This document shows positions 1-9,673 of a DNA stretch of 64,000 nucleotides, in pieces (the first letter of the stretch is position 1; each line of letters starts with the position of its first letter). The position numbers and the translations under genes are program-made. A model generated the notes under the pieces. The model was not told the origin of the DNA. It saw only the letters and a list, made by a program, of their open reading frames with translations, and ran no database searches. The stretch comes from Candidatus Tritonobacter lacicola. Lineage in GTDB: Bacteria > Auribacterota > Tritonobacteria > Tritonobacterales > Tritonobacteraceae. The stretch spans positions 33,336 through 97,335 of the forward strand of contig JAVCDC010000080.1 in the NCBI GenBank assembly GCA_030765135.1. Direction: 5' to 3'.

Positions 1-1356
1 GCCTGCCTGACGCTCGTTCCTTTCTACCTCCTGGTGAGGCTCATGATGGGGTGGAAAGTCTCCCTGGCGGTCACCTTTCTGTTTTCGGTCTCCCGCTGGC
101 ACCTGTGCTACGCGAGGATATCCCACAACGTCTTTTTACCCGTATTCTTCGTAATATTGTGCATCTACCTGTTGGTGAGGACCCGGTATTCGTGGAAGCC
201 GTCCAACTACGTGTGGGTGGGCCTCCTCGCGGCCGTCCTGCTTTTTTCCTACGCCGGCTATCGGGCGACGATCATCATTGCTGGTTACTACCTCGTCGAG
301 AAGATCGTCCGGGGGGCGTGGGGGTGGAGGAAGCGTCCGGGGAGGGGCGGCGACGTTGTCTGCGCCTCCCTCGGAAGAACCGCCCTCGGCTTGCTTATCG
401 CCCTGGGCGTCGCGCTCGCCATCGCGCTTCCCATGTTCAACCAGGTACAGTCGGCTCGCTACTATTTCGAGGCAGCCAGCCGAACCACCCAGCCCTATGG
501 GGGGTATTACGCCGAGAAGGATTTCCACCAGTACCTTAAGCTGAGGTGGAGGAGGATCGTTGCCACCGCAGGATTGCTCACGTACCGCGGCGACGACGCT
601 CGGACGATGAATCTTCCGTCCGAGCCCATGATGGACCCCCTGAGCGGCTTGTTGTTCTTTCTCGGTTTCGCATACTGTATCGTCACGATGGGGAAGGACG
701 AACACCTGTTCTTCGCGGTGGTGTTGCTGGCTGGAGTGTTCCTGGGGGCGATATTCGTTCACAATTTCGACCCGCGCCGGCTGATCGGCATTATTCCCCT
801 CCTCTATATATTCGTCGCGTTCTCCCTCTCCGCCCTCTGGACGTATGTGAGCAGCCGCGGGTCCCGGCCGGCCCGCGGTGTCTTCATCGCCCTCGTGGTA
901 GCCGTTTGTCTCTTCTCCTTCTGGTACAACTACACCACATTCTTCTGCGCCCAGATCAGCGATAAAAGTGTTCGCGCGTCGTGGAAGAACCATTACACGA
1001 TCCTGATCGAGCATATAAAAGACCTCCATGAGGACAGCTACGTTGTTGTCATGAGCCCGATCATACACAATTTGTTTATACCGAACGACTACGAGTGGAT
1101 GTACAAGGCGCAAGGGAAGTGCGTTCGCACTTTCGATGAGATCTTTCCCCTGCCGGAGCAAGAAAATGTCATCGTTATCTTTCAGGCCCCGCATAATGTG
1201 GAGGCGCTTGCCAAAAGGTTCGGAAAGATGCACCCCGGCGCATCGTGCAGATACCACACCGACCCGGACAGAAATGATTTGCGAATAGCAGTCTGTACCC
1301 TGGATAACCGCGTTTCCGCGCCCGGTGAAAAAGATCCCGGTGTTAAAGAGAAGTAG
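1..1356 (+). CDS. Multi-pass membrane protein, GT39/ArnT-like glycosyltransferase (5'-truncated by window edge)
   Basis: Frame open from base 1 (ACLTLVPFYLLVRLMMGWKV...), many hydrophobic helices, C-terminal soluble tail; similar layout to the GT39-like ORF at 6347. Confidence 0.6.
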   Translation, partial: ACLTLVPFYLLVRLMMGWKVSLAVTFLFSVSRWHLCYARISHNVFLPVFFVILCIYLLVRTRYSWKPSNYVWVGLLAAVLLFSYAGYRATIIIAGYYLVEKIVRGAWGWRKRPGRGGDVVCASLGRTALGLLIALGVALAIALPMFNQVQSARYYFEAASRTTQPYGGYYAEKDFHQYLKLRWRRIVATAGLLTYRGDDARTMNLPSEPMMDPLSGLLFFLGFAYCIVTMGKDEHLFFAVVLLAGVFLGAIFVHNFDPRRLIGIIPLLYIFVAFSLSALWTYVSSRGSRPARGVFIALVVAVCLFSFWYNYTTFFCAQISDKSVRASWKNHYTILIEHIKDLHEDSYVVVMSPIIHNLFIPNDYEWMYKAQGKCVRTFDEIFPLPEQENVIVIFQAPHNVEALAKRFGKMHPGASCRYHTDPDRNDLRIAVCTLDNRVSAPGEKDPGVKEK

Positions 1357-1374
1357 AGATGTCAGCGATTCGCG

Positions 1375-2610
1375 TTGCTGAATGAGATGAAAGTGTTATT
1401 TCGATGCTGGTTTAACGTTGTGAATTGTAGAAATAAATTGATAGTAGGGTGGGTGCTCGCGTTGTTACTTTTGTTAAACGTGAGCGCTGACGGCTGGATC
1501 AAGCTCGCCAAGGAGAGTCAGCCGAAGGTGCTGCTCTTCGGCCTGGATGCAGGTGATTGGAACATATTGAGAGAGATGTTCGATCAGGGCCGTTGTCCGG
1601 TATTGAAGAAGATGGTTCGGGATGGCGCCTCGGGGTATCTAGAGACTTTTTACAGGGACTCCCCGGTGATATGGACCACGATAGCAACGGGCCGGTCCAA
1701 AGATGTTCACGGTGTGAAAGGTTATAACACGACCTCTGGAGAGAGAAAGGTTAAGGCATTGTGGAACGTGGTCTCCGACTACGGCAAGAAAGGTATTTTT
1801 ATCGGTTGGTGGGCCACGTACCCTACCGAGGAGGTGAATGGTATTATTATCTCGGATCAAGCCCTGGCGGGCAACCTCATCAAGGGAACCGGAAAAAAAG
1901 ACGTTATTTACCCGGCTTCCAGATTCGCGGAGTTTAAAGAAGCTATGTTGAAAGACTCTGAACCCGTTGCCGATACTCTTTCCGATGACAGGATTAAGTT
2001 CCGCCACAGATGGGATACGGCTTTTGCCAATATTGCCGATTACCTCATAGGTGAGAAATGGGACATTTTTTCTCTCTACCTGAGGGTGGTTGATATCTCA
2101 AGCCATGTTTTAACGGACAGGTTGTATAAGAAAAAGGGGCAGCCCCCCTTCGAGAGGATATTGGCCGAAGAAGGAAAGGAAAAAGAGTACTGGCAGACGA
2201 TTTATAATTACTATGAACGTTGCGACGCTATACTCGGGAACCTTTTAAAGAAAAGTGGTCCCGACACGATCGCGATAGTAGTTTCGGATCACGGTTTCTC
2301 CTACGACGGGCGGGATCACAGGTTCTTTCCTATACCGAAGGGCATCGTAATTACATCGGGGCCCGGTATAAAAAAAGGTTTTAAAATTGAGGGTGCGACA
2401 ATTCTGGATGTTATGCCGACGACGCTGGTGACCATGGGTCTGCCCGTGAGCAGGGAACTGGAGGGCAATCCTCTTCTTGAGATATTCGAGGGCAGCCGCA
2501 AGATTAAGTATGTTGACAGCTATGGGCCGCGCCTGGCCGGGCCGGGAGCGGAGGGCAAGCTGGAGAAGGATTTTGTGAAGGAACTGAAAGCCCTTGGCTA
2601 TATACAGTGA
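1375..2610 (+). CDS. Alkaline phosphatase superfamily protein (type I phosphodiesterase/nucleotide pyrophosphatase-like)
   Basis: N-terminal TM/signal, LLFGLDAGDWNIL, PVIWTTIATGRSKDVHGV nucleophile region, VVSDHGFSYDG metal site, C-terminal LKALGYIQ. Confidence 0.8.
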   Translation: MLNEMKVLFRCWFNVVNCRNKLIVGWVLALLLLLNVSADGWIKLAKESQPKVLLFGLDAGDWNILREMFDQGRCPVLKKMVRDGASGYLETFYRDSPVIWTTIATGRSKDVHGVKGYNTTSGERKVKALWNVVSDYGKKGIFIGWWATYPTEEVNGIIISDQALAGNLIKGTGKKDVIYPASRFAEFKEAMLKDSEPVADTLSDDRIKFRHRWDTAFANIADYLIGEKWDIFSLYLRVVDISSHVLTDRLYKKKGQPPFERILAEEGKEKEYWQTIYNYYERCDAILGNLLKKSGPDTIAIVVSDHGFSYDGRDHRFFPIPKGIVITSGPGIKKGFKIEGATILDVMPTTLVTMGLPVSRELEGNPLLEIFEGSRKIKYVDSYGPRLAGPGAEGKLEKDFVKELKALGYIQ

Positions 2611-2663
2611 GGGGGCCGCTGCGCCGGAATCCTTCGCTTACGGGGGGCGGATGACGGCCTCCC

Positions 2664-3311
2664 TTAGTGGGATGCCATCCAGACCTCGGCTTCTTTGATG
2701 AACAGCCAGTCGGTTCCGGTTGCGCCGTCACCGAATTGTTTGCTGATGGAGAACCTCACATACCGGCATTTATAGGGAGCGAACTGGGTCTCGAAGGCGC
2801 ATTGCCCGGCTTCACCGAGGGCGCTCTCCGGCTCGCCCGCCTTCCCGAGGAGCTTCTCCTCCCCGCCGAAGTTCCCGTTTGTGCTGCCGTACACCTCGAC
2901 GTAGTTTGCGCCGTAATCGCATACGTTGTCTTGCAAGTCGAACTTGCTAAAGAAGGTGTAGAGGGTTGCGGCGTGTATCTTCTCCTCCCGGCCGAGGTCG
3001 ATGTCGAGGGTTACGTCCATTGAGTCGTTGTTCCTGGAATACCCGAAACACGACTCCATCGCCACGGGTTTCCTGCCGTCGGTGGCGTCGGCGGTGTAGG
3101 TGTCCGCGTAGCCGTTTGGACTCGGATTGACCGTGTAGCTTTTATTCAAGGCTACATTTTTAGAACTCTCAGTCGGCTTCTTGCTCGCTATCTCTTCTGC
3201 CGGGGAAGAGGATTTATCCCCTTCGCCATTTTTATCCCGCTTGCATCCTGTATAGATCACGAGAGGCGCAACGAGGCACAATGTAAAGAAAACTTTCGTA
3301 TAGTTCATCAT
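2664..3311 (-). CDS. Predicted lipoprotein with discoidin-like (F5/8 type C-like) carbohydrate-binding domain
   Basis: Signal plus lipobox (VIYTGC); NVALNKSYT...ATDG...DIDLG...VEVYGSTNG...CRYVRFSI pattern typical of galactose-binding-like domains. Confidence 0.55.
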   Translation of the reverse strand: MMNYTKVFFTLCLVAPLVIYTGCKRDKNGEGDKSSSPAEEIASKKPTESSKNVALNKSYTVNPSPNGYADTYTADATDGRKPVAMESCFGYSRNNDSMDVTLDIDLGREEKIHAATLYTFFSKFDLQDNVCDYGANYVEVYGSTNGNFGGEEKLLGKAGEPESALGEAGQCAFETQFAPYKCRYVRFSISKQFGDGATGTDWLFIKEAEVWMASH

Positions 3312-3343
3312 TAACTACTCCTTCAGTGTACGCTGTGACTTCT

Positions 3344-6106
3344 TCACGGTGTAGAGTGTAGCAACCGGAGCAGACTTGAGCAAGCAGGCGCTTGCGGAGA
3401 CCGCCTTTCGACCGTGTCACCTACTGCTTCTTCCCTGGCGTGAAAGAGCGCATCCGGAGGCACCGGAATCTTCTTGCCGTGGGGGGAGTACAGGAGCACC
3501 AGCTCGGGTTGCGGATTCCTTTTCTCCGAAAGGCGGAGCCTCAGCACGTGGAAGCCCGGTGCTGCCGGTATGTAGCCTTCCCAGTATTGCGGGTTGTGGA
3601 GCCGCTGTCTGCCCGTGGCGTCCATGATCTTGAGTCCGTCCATCCACATCTCGATCTCAGACCGCCCCTGCACTGCGAATTTCAACGCCTTGTTGTACGG
3701 GCATTTCGGTATATTGATGTAACCGTCCCACTGTATATAAATCCCTTCGTCGGGCATCCGCGCATCATCCCTGACCCACCTGGGAAGGAGTTCGCCGGAG
3801 ACGACGGCCTCAGAAACTGGCGCGCCCATGAAACGGGGATTGTCGTAACGCTTTATCAGGAGGCCCTGCCGGAGGCTCGCGGGATCGACAGGAGCGGCGG
3901 GAAGCTGTTCGGTCTTCACCGACGCTCCGTCCATTTTGTTCACTTCCTCGGCTAGCTCGTCGGCGACGCCGGGCATATCGTCGATGAGGTTAACCTGCTC
4001 CAGCGGGTCGTCTTTGAAGGCGTAGAGCCGGCTGCGCGGATGGCCGGGGTCTATCAGCTTGTAGTCGCCCTTGGTAGCGGTAGTCCTGGACCGGTGGATG
4101 ATATGGAAGTAGGTCCTGCGCGGTTCGGCGCTGCCGCCCGTGGATGCCATGAGCGGCACGAGGCTTCTCCCGCGCAGACTCTCGATTCCCTGCACTCCGG
4201 CTATGTCCAGGATTGTCGGGAAGATGTCTATCAGCCCAACCGTCTCTGATACGGTTTTGGGCTCGAACCCCGGGGCCCTGATGAGGAGGGGGACCAGGAC
4301 CTCACCGTTGAAGGAGCCGCGGGAGTGACCGCAGTAGCCGTGCTCCCCGAGGCCGGCGCCGTGGTCTGCCGTGACGATGAGCATACTGTTGTTGTAGAGG
4401 CCCTCGTCCTTGAGGTGGTCCAGCAGCTTATTGAAATCACGGTCGACTAATTTTATAGTCGTGTCGTAGTTGTCCACACTCGTCGCGCCGAAGGATATCT
4501 CGCGGAACTCCGGATCCCTCGTGCGGGAGTACCCAGGGTCGACGGCACCGTGGAGGCCCAGGTAGTGGAGGTAGCAGAAGGACTTTCCCGCCTTAATGGC
4601 GCTTGTCTTCTCTTTCACCTTTTTCAGCAAAGACCTATCGGTGCATGGCGCCCAGTCGTGAAACCCCCTGGAGTAGCCCCAGTATGCGGGGAAGAGGGTT
4701 CCGGCCCCGAGCGTGTAGAAGCCGTTTTGCTCCAGGACCTGCGCGAGCATCGGGGAGGTGTCGGAACTGATCTTGTAATCCGGTCCATGCATGAGAAAGA
4801 GGTGTCGGAAATCTCGCGAGGTAAAGAGCGTCGGGATTGATTCCGACGTGCGGCACCCCGGGGCGATACAGTACCTGAAGAGGACGGCCTCCTCGGAAAA
4901 CGAGTCGATAGTGGGGGAGGTTTCGCGCGAGTACCCGTAGCATGAGAGGTGGTCGGCGCGGAGTGCGTCGATTATGATGAGAAAGACCCTGAGGGACTCC
5001 GGGCGCGGAATGCGCGGCGTGGCGGCTCTCGCAGCGGGCCGGGCGATCGGCACCGGATGCTCTCCCGGCACAGGTGCCGTAACACCGTGTTTCCCGATTG
5101 CTGTGATGGCTGCGTGCTTGACGTGAAGCAGCGGCAGGAGAAGGCTGCCCTCGAGCGAGGTGTCGCCCCGCGTCGCGGGGCGCAGATCCAGGCGAACGGC
5201 TATAACCGCCGCAGCGGCTATGACGGCCGCGAACAGGGCAAAGACGGCGCGGGCGGCCGCCCGCCGATCACTTAGAAGTTTTACGCTGAGCATGAGGGAG
5301 AGCGCGAACAGGTCCAGCAGCAGGTAGGCCAGGATCCTGATTAAAAGATGCGCCCCGCCGTATAGGCCGACGTACATATGAGATTCGAGCCAGTAGAGGC
5401 AGACAGCGAGTGCGGGGCAGACAACGAGCATGCATGTTCTTGCGAGCCGGGATATGCGCATCTCCCCGCCCCCGCCCGCCGTCGCTCGCAATGCCCCGAT
5501 GAAGTAGAGGAGCCCTAAAGAGAGGAGCGAGGCCCACCATATTCCCATGTAGAAGGAGATCTGGATTGGCCTGAATCGGTAATGCAGCAGTGAAAAGAGC
5601 GATGTGCCTGAAGCCGCGGTAAAAAAGAGCGCGGAAGCGAGCACGGTCGCCAGGAGAAGCCGGGCGGGATGAGCACAGCGGCAGGCGAGCAGCTTCAGTG
5701 CGATGACGGCGATGAGAGCTCCGGCAAGAGCCACGGATAGGTACGCCCACCATCCGCAGAGCGCGTGTCGCTGTTCCAGAATGGATTCCAGTAACGGGTA
5801 GGCGGGGCCAATGACCAGGATGAGGATGCCCAGCGCCCATATGGAATTCCTGAGCAACCGGCCCCCGCCTGTGCGGCACGCGTTCACGATCCGAAAGAGA
5901 ACCCCCTCGAGTATCCCAACGAGGGTTCCCCATAGGAGAAAGAGGCCGATCATGCCGAGGGGAAGTAGGCACGCCTCCAAGGGCTCCGTCGCCCGGGGCG
6001 CGCTGCCCGAGAGAAGCTGGTCAAACGCGCCACACGAGCCGAGGATGAAGAAGGCTATCTGGCTTGCCATAACTTCCGGCAGCCATTCTTTAAGTGTCTT
6101 AATCAT
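3344..6106 (-). CDS. Membrane-anchored sulfatase (AlkP superfamily) with C-terminal PA14-like region
   Basis: Multi-TM N-terminus; VFLIIIDALRADHLSCYGYSRETSPTID (DxLRaDhLscYGY), TADHGAGLGEHG; C-terminal GIYIQWDGYINIP...FAVQGRSEIEMWMDG. Confidence 0.8.
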   Translation of the reverse strand: MIKTLKEWLPEVMASQIAFFILGSCGAFDQLLSGSAPRATEPLEACLLPLGMIGLFLLWGTLVGILEGVLFRIVNACRTGGGRLLRNSIWALGILILVIGPAYPLLESILEQRHALCGWWAYLSVALAGALIAVIALKLLACRCAHPARLLLATVLASALFFTAASGTSLFSLLHYRFRPIQISFYMGIWWASLLSLGLLYFIGALRATAGGGGEMRISRLARTCMLVVCPALAVCLYWLESHMYVGLYGGAHLLIRILAYLLLDLFALSLMLSVKLLSDRRAAARAVFALFAAVIAAAAVIAVRLDLRPATRGDTSLEGSLLLPLLHVKHAAITAIGKHGVTAPVPGEHPVPIARPAARAATPRIPRPESLRVFLIIIDALRADHLSCYGYSRETSPTIDSFSEEAVLFRYCIAPGCRTSESIPTLFTSRDFRHLFLMHGPDYKISSDTSPMLAQVLEQNGFYTLGAGTLFPAYWGYSRGFHDWAPCTDRSLLKKVKEKTSAIKAGKSFCYLHYLGLHGAVDPGYSRTRDPEFREISFGATSVDNYDTTIKLVDRDFNKLLDHLKDEGLYNNSMLIVTADHGAGLGEHGYCGHSRGSFNGEVLVPLLIRAPGFEPKTVSETVGLIDIFPTILDIAGVQGIESLRGRSLVPLMASTGGSAEPRRTYFHIIHRSRTTATKGDYKLIDPGHPRSRLYAFKDDPLEQVNLIDDMPGVADELAEEVNKMDGASVKTEQLPAAPVDPASLRQGLLIKRYDNPRFMGAPVSEAVVSGELLPRWVRDDARMPDEGIYIQWDGYINIPKCPYNKALKFAVQGRSEIEMWMDGLKIMDATGRQRLHNPQYWEGYIPAAPGFHVLRLRLSEKRNPQPELVLLYSPHGKKIPVPPDALFHAREEAVGDTVERRSPQAPACSSLLRLLHSTP

Positions 6107-6346
6107 AAATGGACCTGATTTTGTACTTATCCATGTGGCTATAGTAATTGGTCGACAGGCACCTCTTATCAGCTGCTTATTAATTATTATTCAACTCCTT
6201 AATCAATAGCAAGGAGACAAGTATGCGGGCTGCAGGGGCTATCGTTTTGGGTGATACCCGCTATGTCTGCGGCGAGTGCTTACTCCGCCTTTGTATTACT
6301 TGAAAACACTCCCCTTTTTACTTAAGGTAATCGAGAGATCAACCTC

Positions 6347-9049
6347 TTGGAAAAGCCCATACAGATGACCTCCCCTTCAGGAGAGAGAGCGTGGTGGAAG
6401 TGGCTGGCGGTCTCCCTCCTCCTTGTCGCCGTTGCGGGCGCCGTCACGGCCCAGGTCTTCTTCGATGGGAAGATGTACTTCGGCCTCGCCGCTGTCCTGT
6501 ACCTGTCGAGCCTGATCCTCTTCGCCGTTGTACTGGCGAAGCCTATCTGGAGAGCGTTTCCAAAGCCGGCGGCGGGCTATCGGTCGGAGAACATCTTCTT
6601 CGATAATCGACGGTTGGAGCCCCAGATTAAACCTCTCTGGGAGATCGTCGGTTTCATTGCCGTCATCGCCATCGGGATATTCTTCCGCTTCTATCAGCTG
6701 GACGCAGTGCCGCCAGGGTTCAATCACGATGCGGCACTGGAAAGCCGGTACGCCATAGAGTTTCTACAAGGGAAGGAAACCCTGAAGCCTTTCTATGTCG
6801 CACCTGGCCGCTTTGGCAACGAGACATTCCAGCCTCTTGTGACCGCCCTCTATATGACTTTCTTGGGTGTTATCCCCCTTGCGTGCAAGCTTTCGTCGGC
6901 GACCTCCGGCCTGGCAGCCCTTATTGTTTTTTACTTTTTGGTGCGGTTCATGTTTGGTAAGAGGATGGCTCTCATATCCGCCTTTTTTATGTCGGTGTGC
7001 GGCTGGCACTTCATCTTCAGCCGTGTCGGCTGGCGCTGCATAGCTGTTCCCCTCTGGGAAATTGTCGCTCTTTTTCTCCTCTTTGCGGCCATTAAGCGCA
7101 GGAAGCTGGCTCTCTTTGCCTTAGCGGGCGCGGCAACAGCCATCAACCTGCTAACCTATAGCGTAAGCCGAACTTTTATCGTAAAGGAACTGGCCATAGC
7201 CGGGTATTTGTGGATTAAGAAGATAATCACCATCAAGTCATATTGGAAACCGGGCGTGCTTTTCCTGGTCGTTTTCACTGTCTGTTCTCTTCCTGTTGTG
7301 CATTACGCAATTAACAACATGGAGGCCTTTCAGGGCCGTGCACGCGCGATCCTCATTACCGGCCGGTTGGGAAGGGAAGGTATTGCACCTCTCCTGGAGA
7401 ACCTGAAGAGGACGGTCCTGAACTTCAACTACCGCGCCGGCGGGAACGATTTTTTCGTGAACGAGCCCATCCTCGATTTCCCCCTCTCCGTATTCTTTGT
7501 CTTCGGCTTTGCCATATGCTGCCTCCTCTTTAACCGGCCCCGCTATGGCATTCTGCTGATATGGTTCCTCATGTCGCTGGTTCCCGGCTTATTGACAGCG
7601 CCCAATGCCAATCGCAATATAGGCGCCCTTCCGCCCGCGATGATCATTGCTGCTATTGCCTGCGATACGGCCATCGCTTCTCTCTGGGGCACGCTTTCGC
7701 GCTTTTGGAGGAGGGCAGGCACAGTCCTGGCCGTTCTTGCCGTTACCATCGGACTGGTCATTACATACTGCAACTACCGGTGGTATATATCTCCGGATAC
7801 CCGGCGGGAACTGTGGGGGGTTTACCCCGAGACGAGGGTGGTGGGGGAATATATGGATACTATCCTTGATGAATACGATGTCTACGTAGCGGATAATTAT
7901 CCCATAGATGCGCTAACCTTCCTGACCTATCGCGGGGGGGACTTTGTCCCCCGTTTTCACCATCTCTGGGAGAGAGGCCACAGGATCCTCGAGAAGGATT
8001 TAGCGCCTCCTTCCGGAAAAGGCGTGGCGTTCATCGCGAAGCCGATACGAAAGAACGAGCCTGTTTTCAGAAGGCTCCTGGCCCGGTACCCGGGATCGCA
8101 GCTCATAGAACTCAAGGAAGTTATTAATCTCAAAGATCCCGATAAGGTCATCGCTAAGGTCGTCCTCATCGGGCCACAGGCCCTGAAGAACAAGGTGCCC
8201 CTTAAGGTAGTGGAAACTTGGGAAGAGGAGCAAAGGAAGCGCGCGCCGCGTATCTTTATAGGCGGAAGGGGAAGCGGACCCGGCCTCTTTGATAACATTA
8301 TGGATCTCACCGTGGATGGGAAGGGCAACATTTACGCCGTTGATATGGTGAACAGGAGGGTTCAGAAATTCGACCCGCGCGGCAAGTATCTTCTCTCATG
8401 GGGGAGGGCAGGGGCGCGGCCGGGAGAGTTCAACGAGCCCAGGGGAATTGCTGTGGATCGCAGAGGCAATGTCTACGTCGTCGACACGTGGAATCACAGG
8501 GTGCAGAAGTTCACTCCGGAAGGGGAGTTTTTAAAAGCGTGGACATCGCCTGGCGGTTTATATGGTCCCCGTGGGATTGCAGTGAAGGGGAAGCGGGTTT
8601 ATGTTGCAGATTCGGGAAATAACCGGATTGAGGTTTTTGACACAAAGGGGAAGCATAAGGTGAGCTGGGGGAGAAGGGGTACCGGTCCGGGAGAGTTTGC
8701 CGAGCCTGTCGGCATAGCCGTTGATGAAAAGGGTTTCGTGTATGTCGTTGATTCCGCTAATAACAGGATCCAGAAGCTGGACAGCAAGGGTGATTTCGTG
8801 GTCTCTTGGAAGGTGGAGGGATGGAATGACAGTCATCTTAAGGAGGCCTATATCGCGTGTGACGGGTCGGGGAATGTCTACATCGCGGATCCACTTTCCG
8901 GGAGCGTCTTTCGATACTCCGGCGAAGGTTTGTTGATCGGGAGGGTCGAGGGGCAACTAAAGGGGCCAACAGGATTGGCCGTGAGGGGTAGGGAGATATA
9001 TATCAGCGAGAGGGGCGCGAACAGGATAAGGAGGGAGAAGCTTGAATAA
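6347..9049 (+). CDS. GT39-like multi-pass glycosyltransferase fused to C-terminal NHL-repeat beta-propeller
   Basis: TTG start (ATG alternative at 6365); multi-TM N-terminus; about six NHL repeats (EPRGIAVDRRGNVYVVDTWNHRVQKFTPEGEFL...). Confidence 0.8.
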   Translation: MEKPIQMTSPSGERAWWKWLAVSLLLVAVAGAVTAQVFFDGKMYFGLAAVLYLSSLILFAVVLAKPIWRAFPKPAAGYRSENIFFDNRRLEPQIKPLWEIVGFIAVIAIGIFFRFYQLDAVPPGFNHDAALESRYAIEFLQGKETLKPFYVAPGRFGNETFQPLVTALYMTFLGVIPLACKLSSATSGLAALIVFYFLVRFMFGKRMALISAFFMSVCGWHFIFSRVGWRCIAVPLWEIVALFLLFAAIKRRKLALFALAGAATAINLLTYSVSRTFIVKELAIAGYLWIKKIITIKSYWKPGVLFLVVFTVCSLPVVHYAINNMEAFQGRARAILITGRLGREGIAPLLENLKRTVLNFNYRAGGNDFFVNEPILDFPLSVFFVFGFAICCLLFNRPRYGILLIWFLMSLVPGLLTAPNANRNIGALPPAMIIAAIACDTAIASLWGTLSRFWRRAGTVLAVLAVTIGLVITYCNYRWYISPDTRRELWGVYPETRVVGEYMDTILDEYDVYVADNYPIDALTFLTYRGGDFVPRFHHLWERGHRILEKDLAPPSGKGVAFIAKPIRKNEPVFRRLLARYPGSQLIELKEVINLKDPDKVIAKVVLIGPQALKNKVPLKVVETWEEEQRKRAPRIFIGGRGSGPGLFDNIMDLTVDGKGNIYAVDMVNRRVQKFDPRGKYLLSWGRAGARPGEFNEPRGIAVDRRGNVYVVDTWNHRVQKFTPEGEFLKAWTSPGGLYGPRGIAVKGKRVYVADSGNNRIEVFDTKGKHKVSWGRRGTGPGEFAEPVGIAVDEKGFVYVVDSANNRIQKLDSKGDFVVSWKVEGWNDSHLKEAYIACDGSGNVYIADPLSGSVFRYSGEGLLIGRVEGQLKGPTGLAVRGREIYISERGANRIRREKLE

Positions 9050-9096
9050 ATTAATTCGCTTCCTGCCTGCCGGCAGGCAGGCGCTCATTAATTTAT
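9046..9096. repeat. Palindromic hairpin element (copy A) overlapping the stop codon of the upstream CDS
   Basis: ataaattaattcgcttcctgcctg / caggcaggcgctcattaatttat arms; related to the element at 14563. Confidence 0.75.
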
Positions 9097-9199
9097 CCGG
9101 CTCCGGCTTCGTCGTAGCACCCTTGTTCAGTGATTAACCTGAAATTGTACCCTTTCCGAGACGCAGGAGAGAGTATTTGCTATAATAGGTGAGAAACTG

Positions 9200-9273
9200 G
9201 CGGGTGTAGCACAATGGTAGTGCTCCGGCTTCCCAAGCCGACTACGAGGGTTCGATTCCCTTCACCCGCTCCA
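9200..9273 (+). tRNA. tRNA-Gly (anticodon CCC), CCA encoded
   Basis: Acceptor GCGGGTG/CACCCGC, anticodon loop TTCCCAA, T loop GGGTTCGATTCCC, terminal TCCA. Confidence 0.92.
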
Positions 9274-9433
9274 AAAACAATCTTAGGCGGGATATTTATC
9301 GAGGGTGGTTAAATAAAAGGGTTCTCAGTCACCCCGCTGAACGCGGGGTGCCTGATCTCCGTCAGGCGAGTTGACCTGCCGGACAGGCGGCACCGCCGGA
9401 GGCGGTGACGGAGATTCCCTTCACCCGCTCCAA
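9254..9433. repeat. 21-bp direct repeat of tRNA-Gly 3' end (9254..9274 and 9413..9433) bracketing palindrome-rich DNA
   Basis: gattcccttcacccgctccaa occurs exactly at both positions. Confidence 0.85.
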
Positions 9434-9514
9434 CTTCAAGGTCACGGTTACGGTGACGAAGCCCTGCCTGCCCCGGTGAACATCGGGGTTTCGGTAACGG
9501 TAACGGTGACGTAA

Positions 9515-9673
9515 ATGACGGGTAAGAAGAGGATAACGAGCTTCAAAGACCTGGACGCATACCAGAATACATATCAGGCTGCGTCAAAGTTGCCATGCTT
9601 GTCAAAATGGATGGGATGGCGGAATGGCTGTCTTCTTCGCAATTGCGACTATGCTGAGGCCGAATGGCAATGA
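9515..9673 (+). pseudogene. Truncated four-helix-bundle (23S rRNA intervening-sequence-type) protein fragment
   Basis: MTGKKRITSFKDLDAYQNTYQAA... matches the N-terminus of the intact protein at 41658 (KSFQDLHVYQNLYRA); similarity then lost. Confidence 0.6.

Noticed and set aside
136-1257. 373-aa minus-strand ORF
   Set aside because: Antisense to the membrane glycosyltransferase; charged and proline-rich shadow composition
6230-6346. Possible riboswitch upstream of the GT39-NHL gene
   Set aside because: Some short complementary segments but no recognisable aptamer consensus
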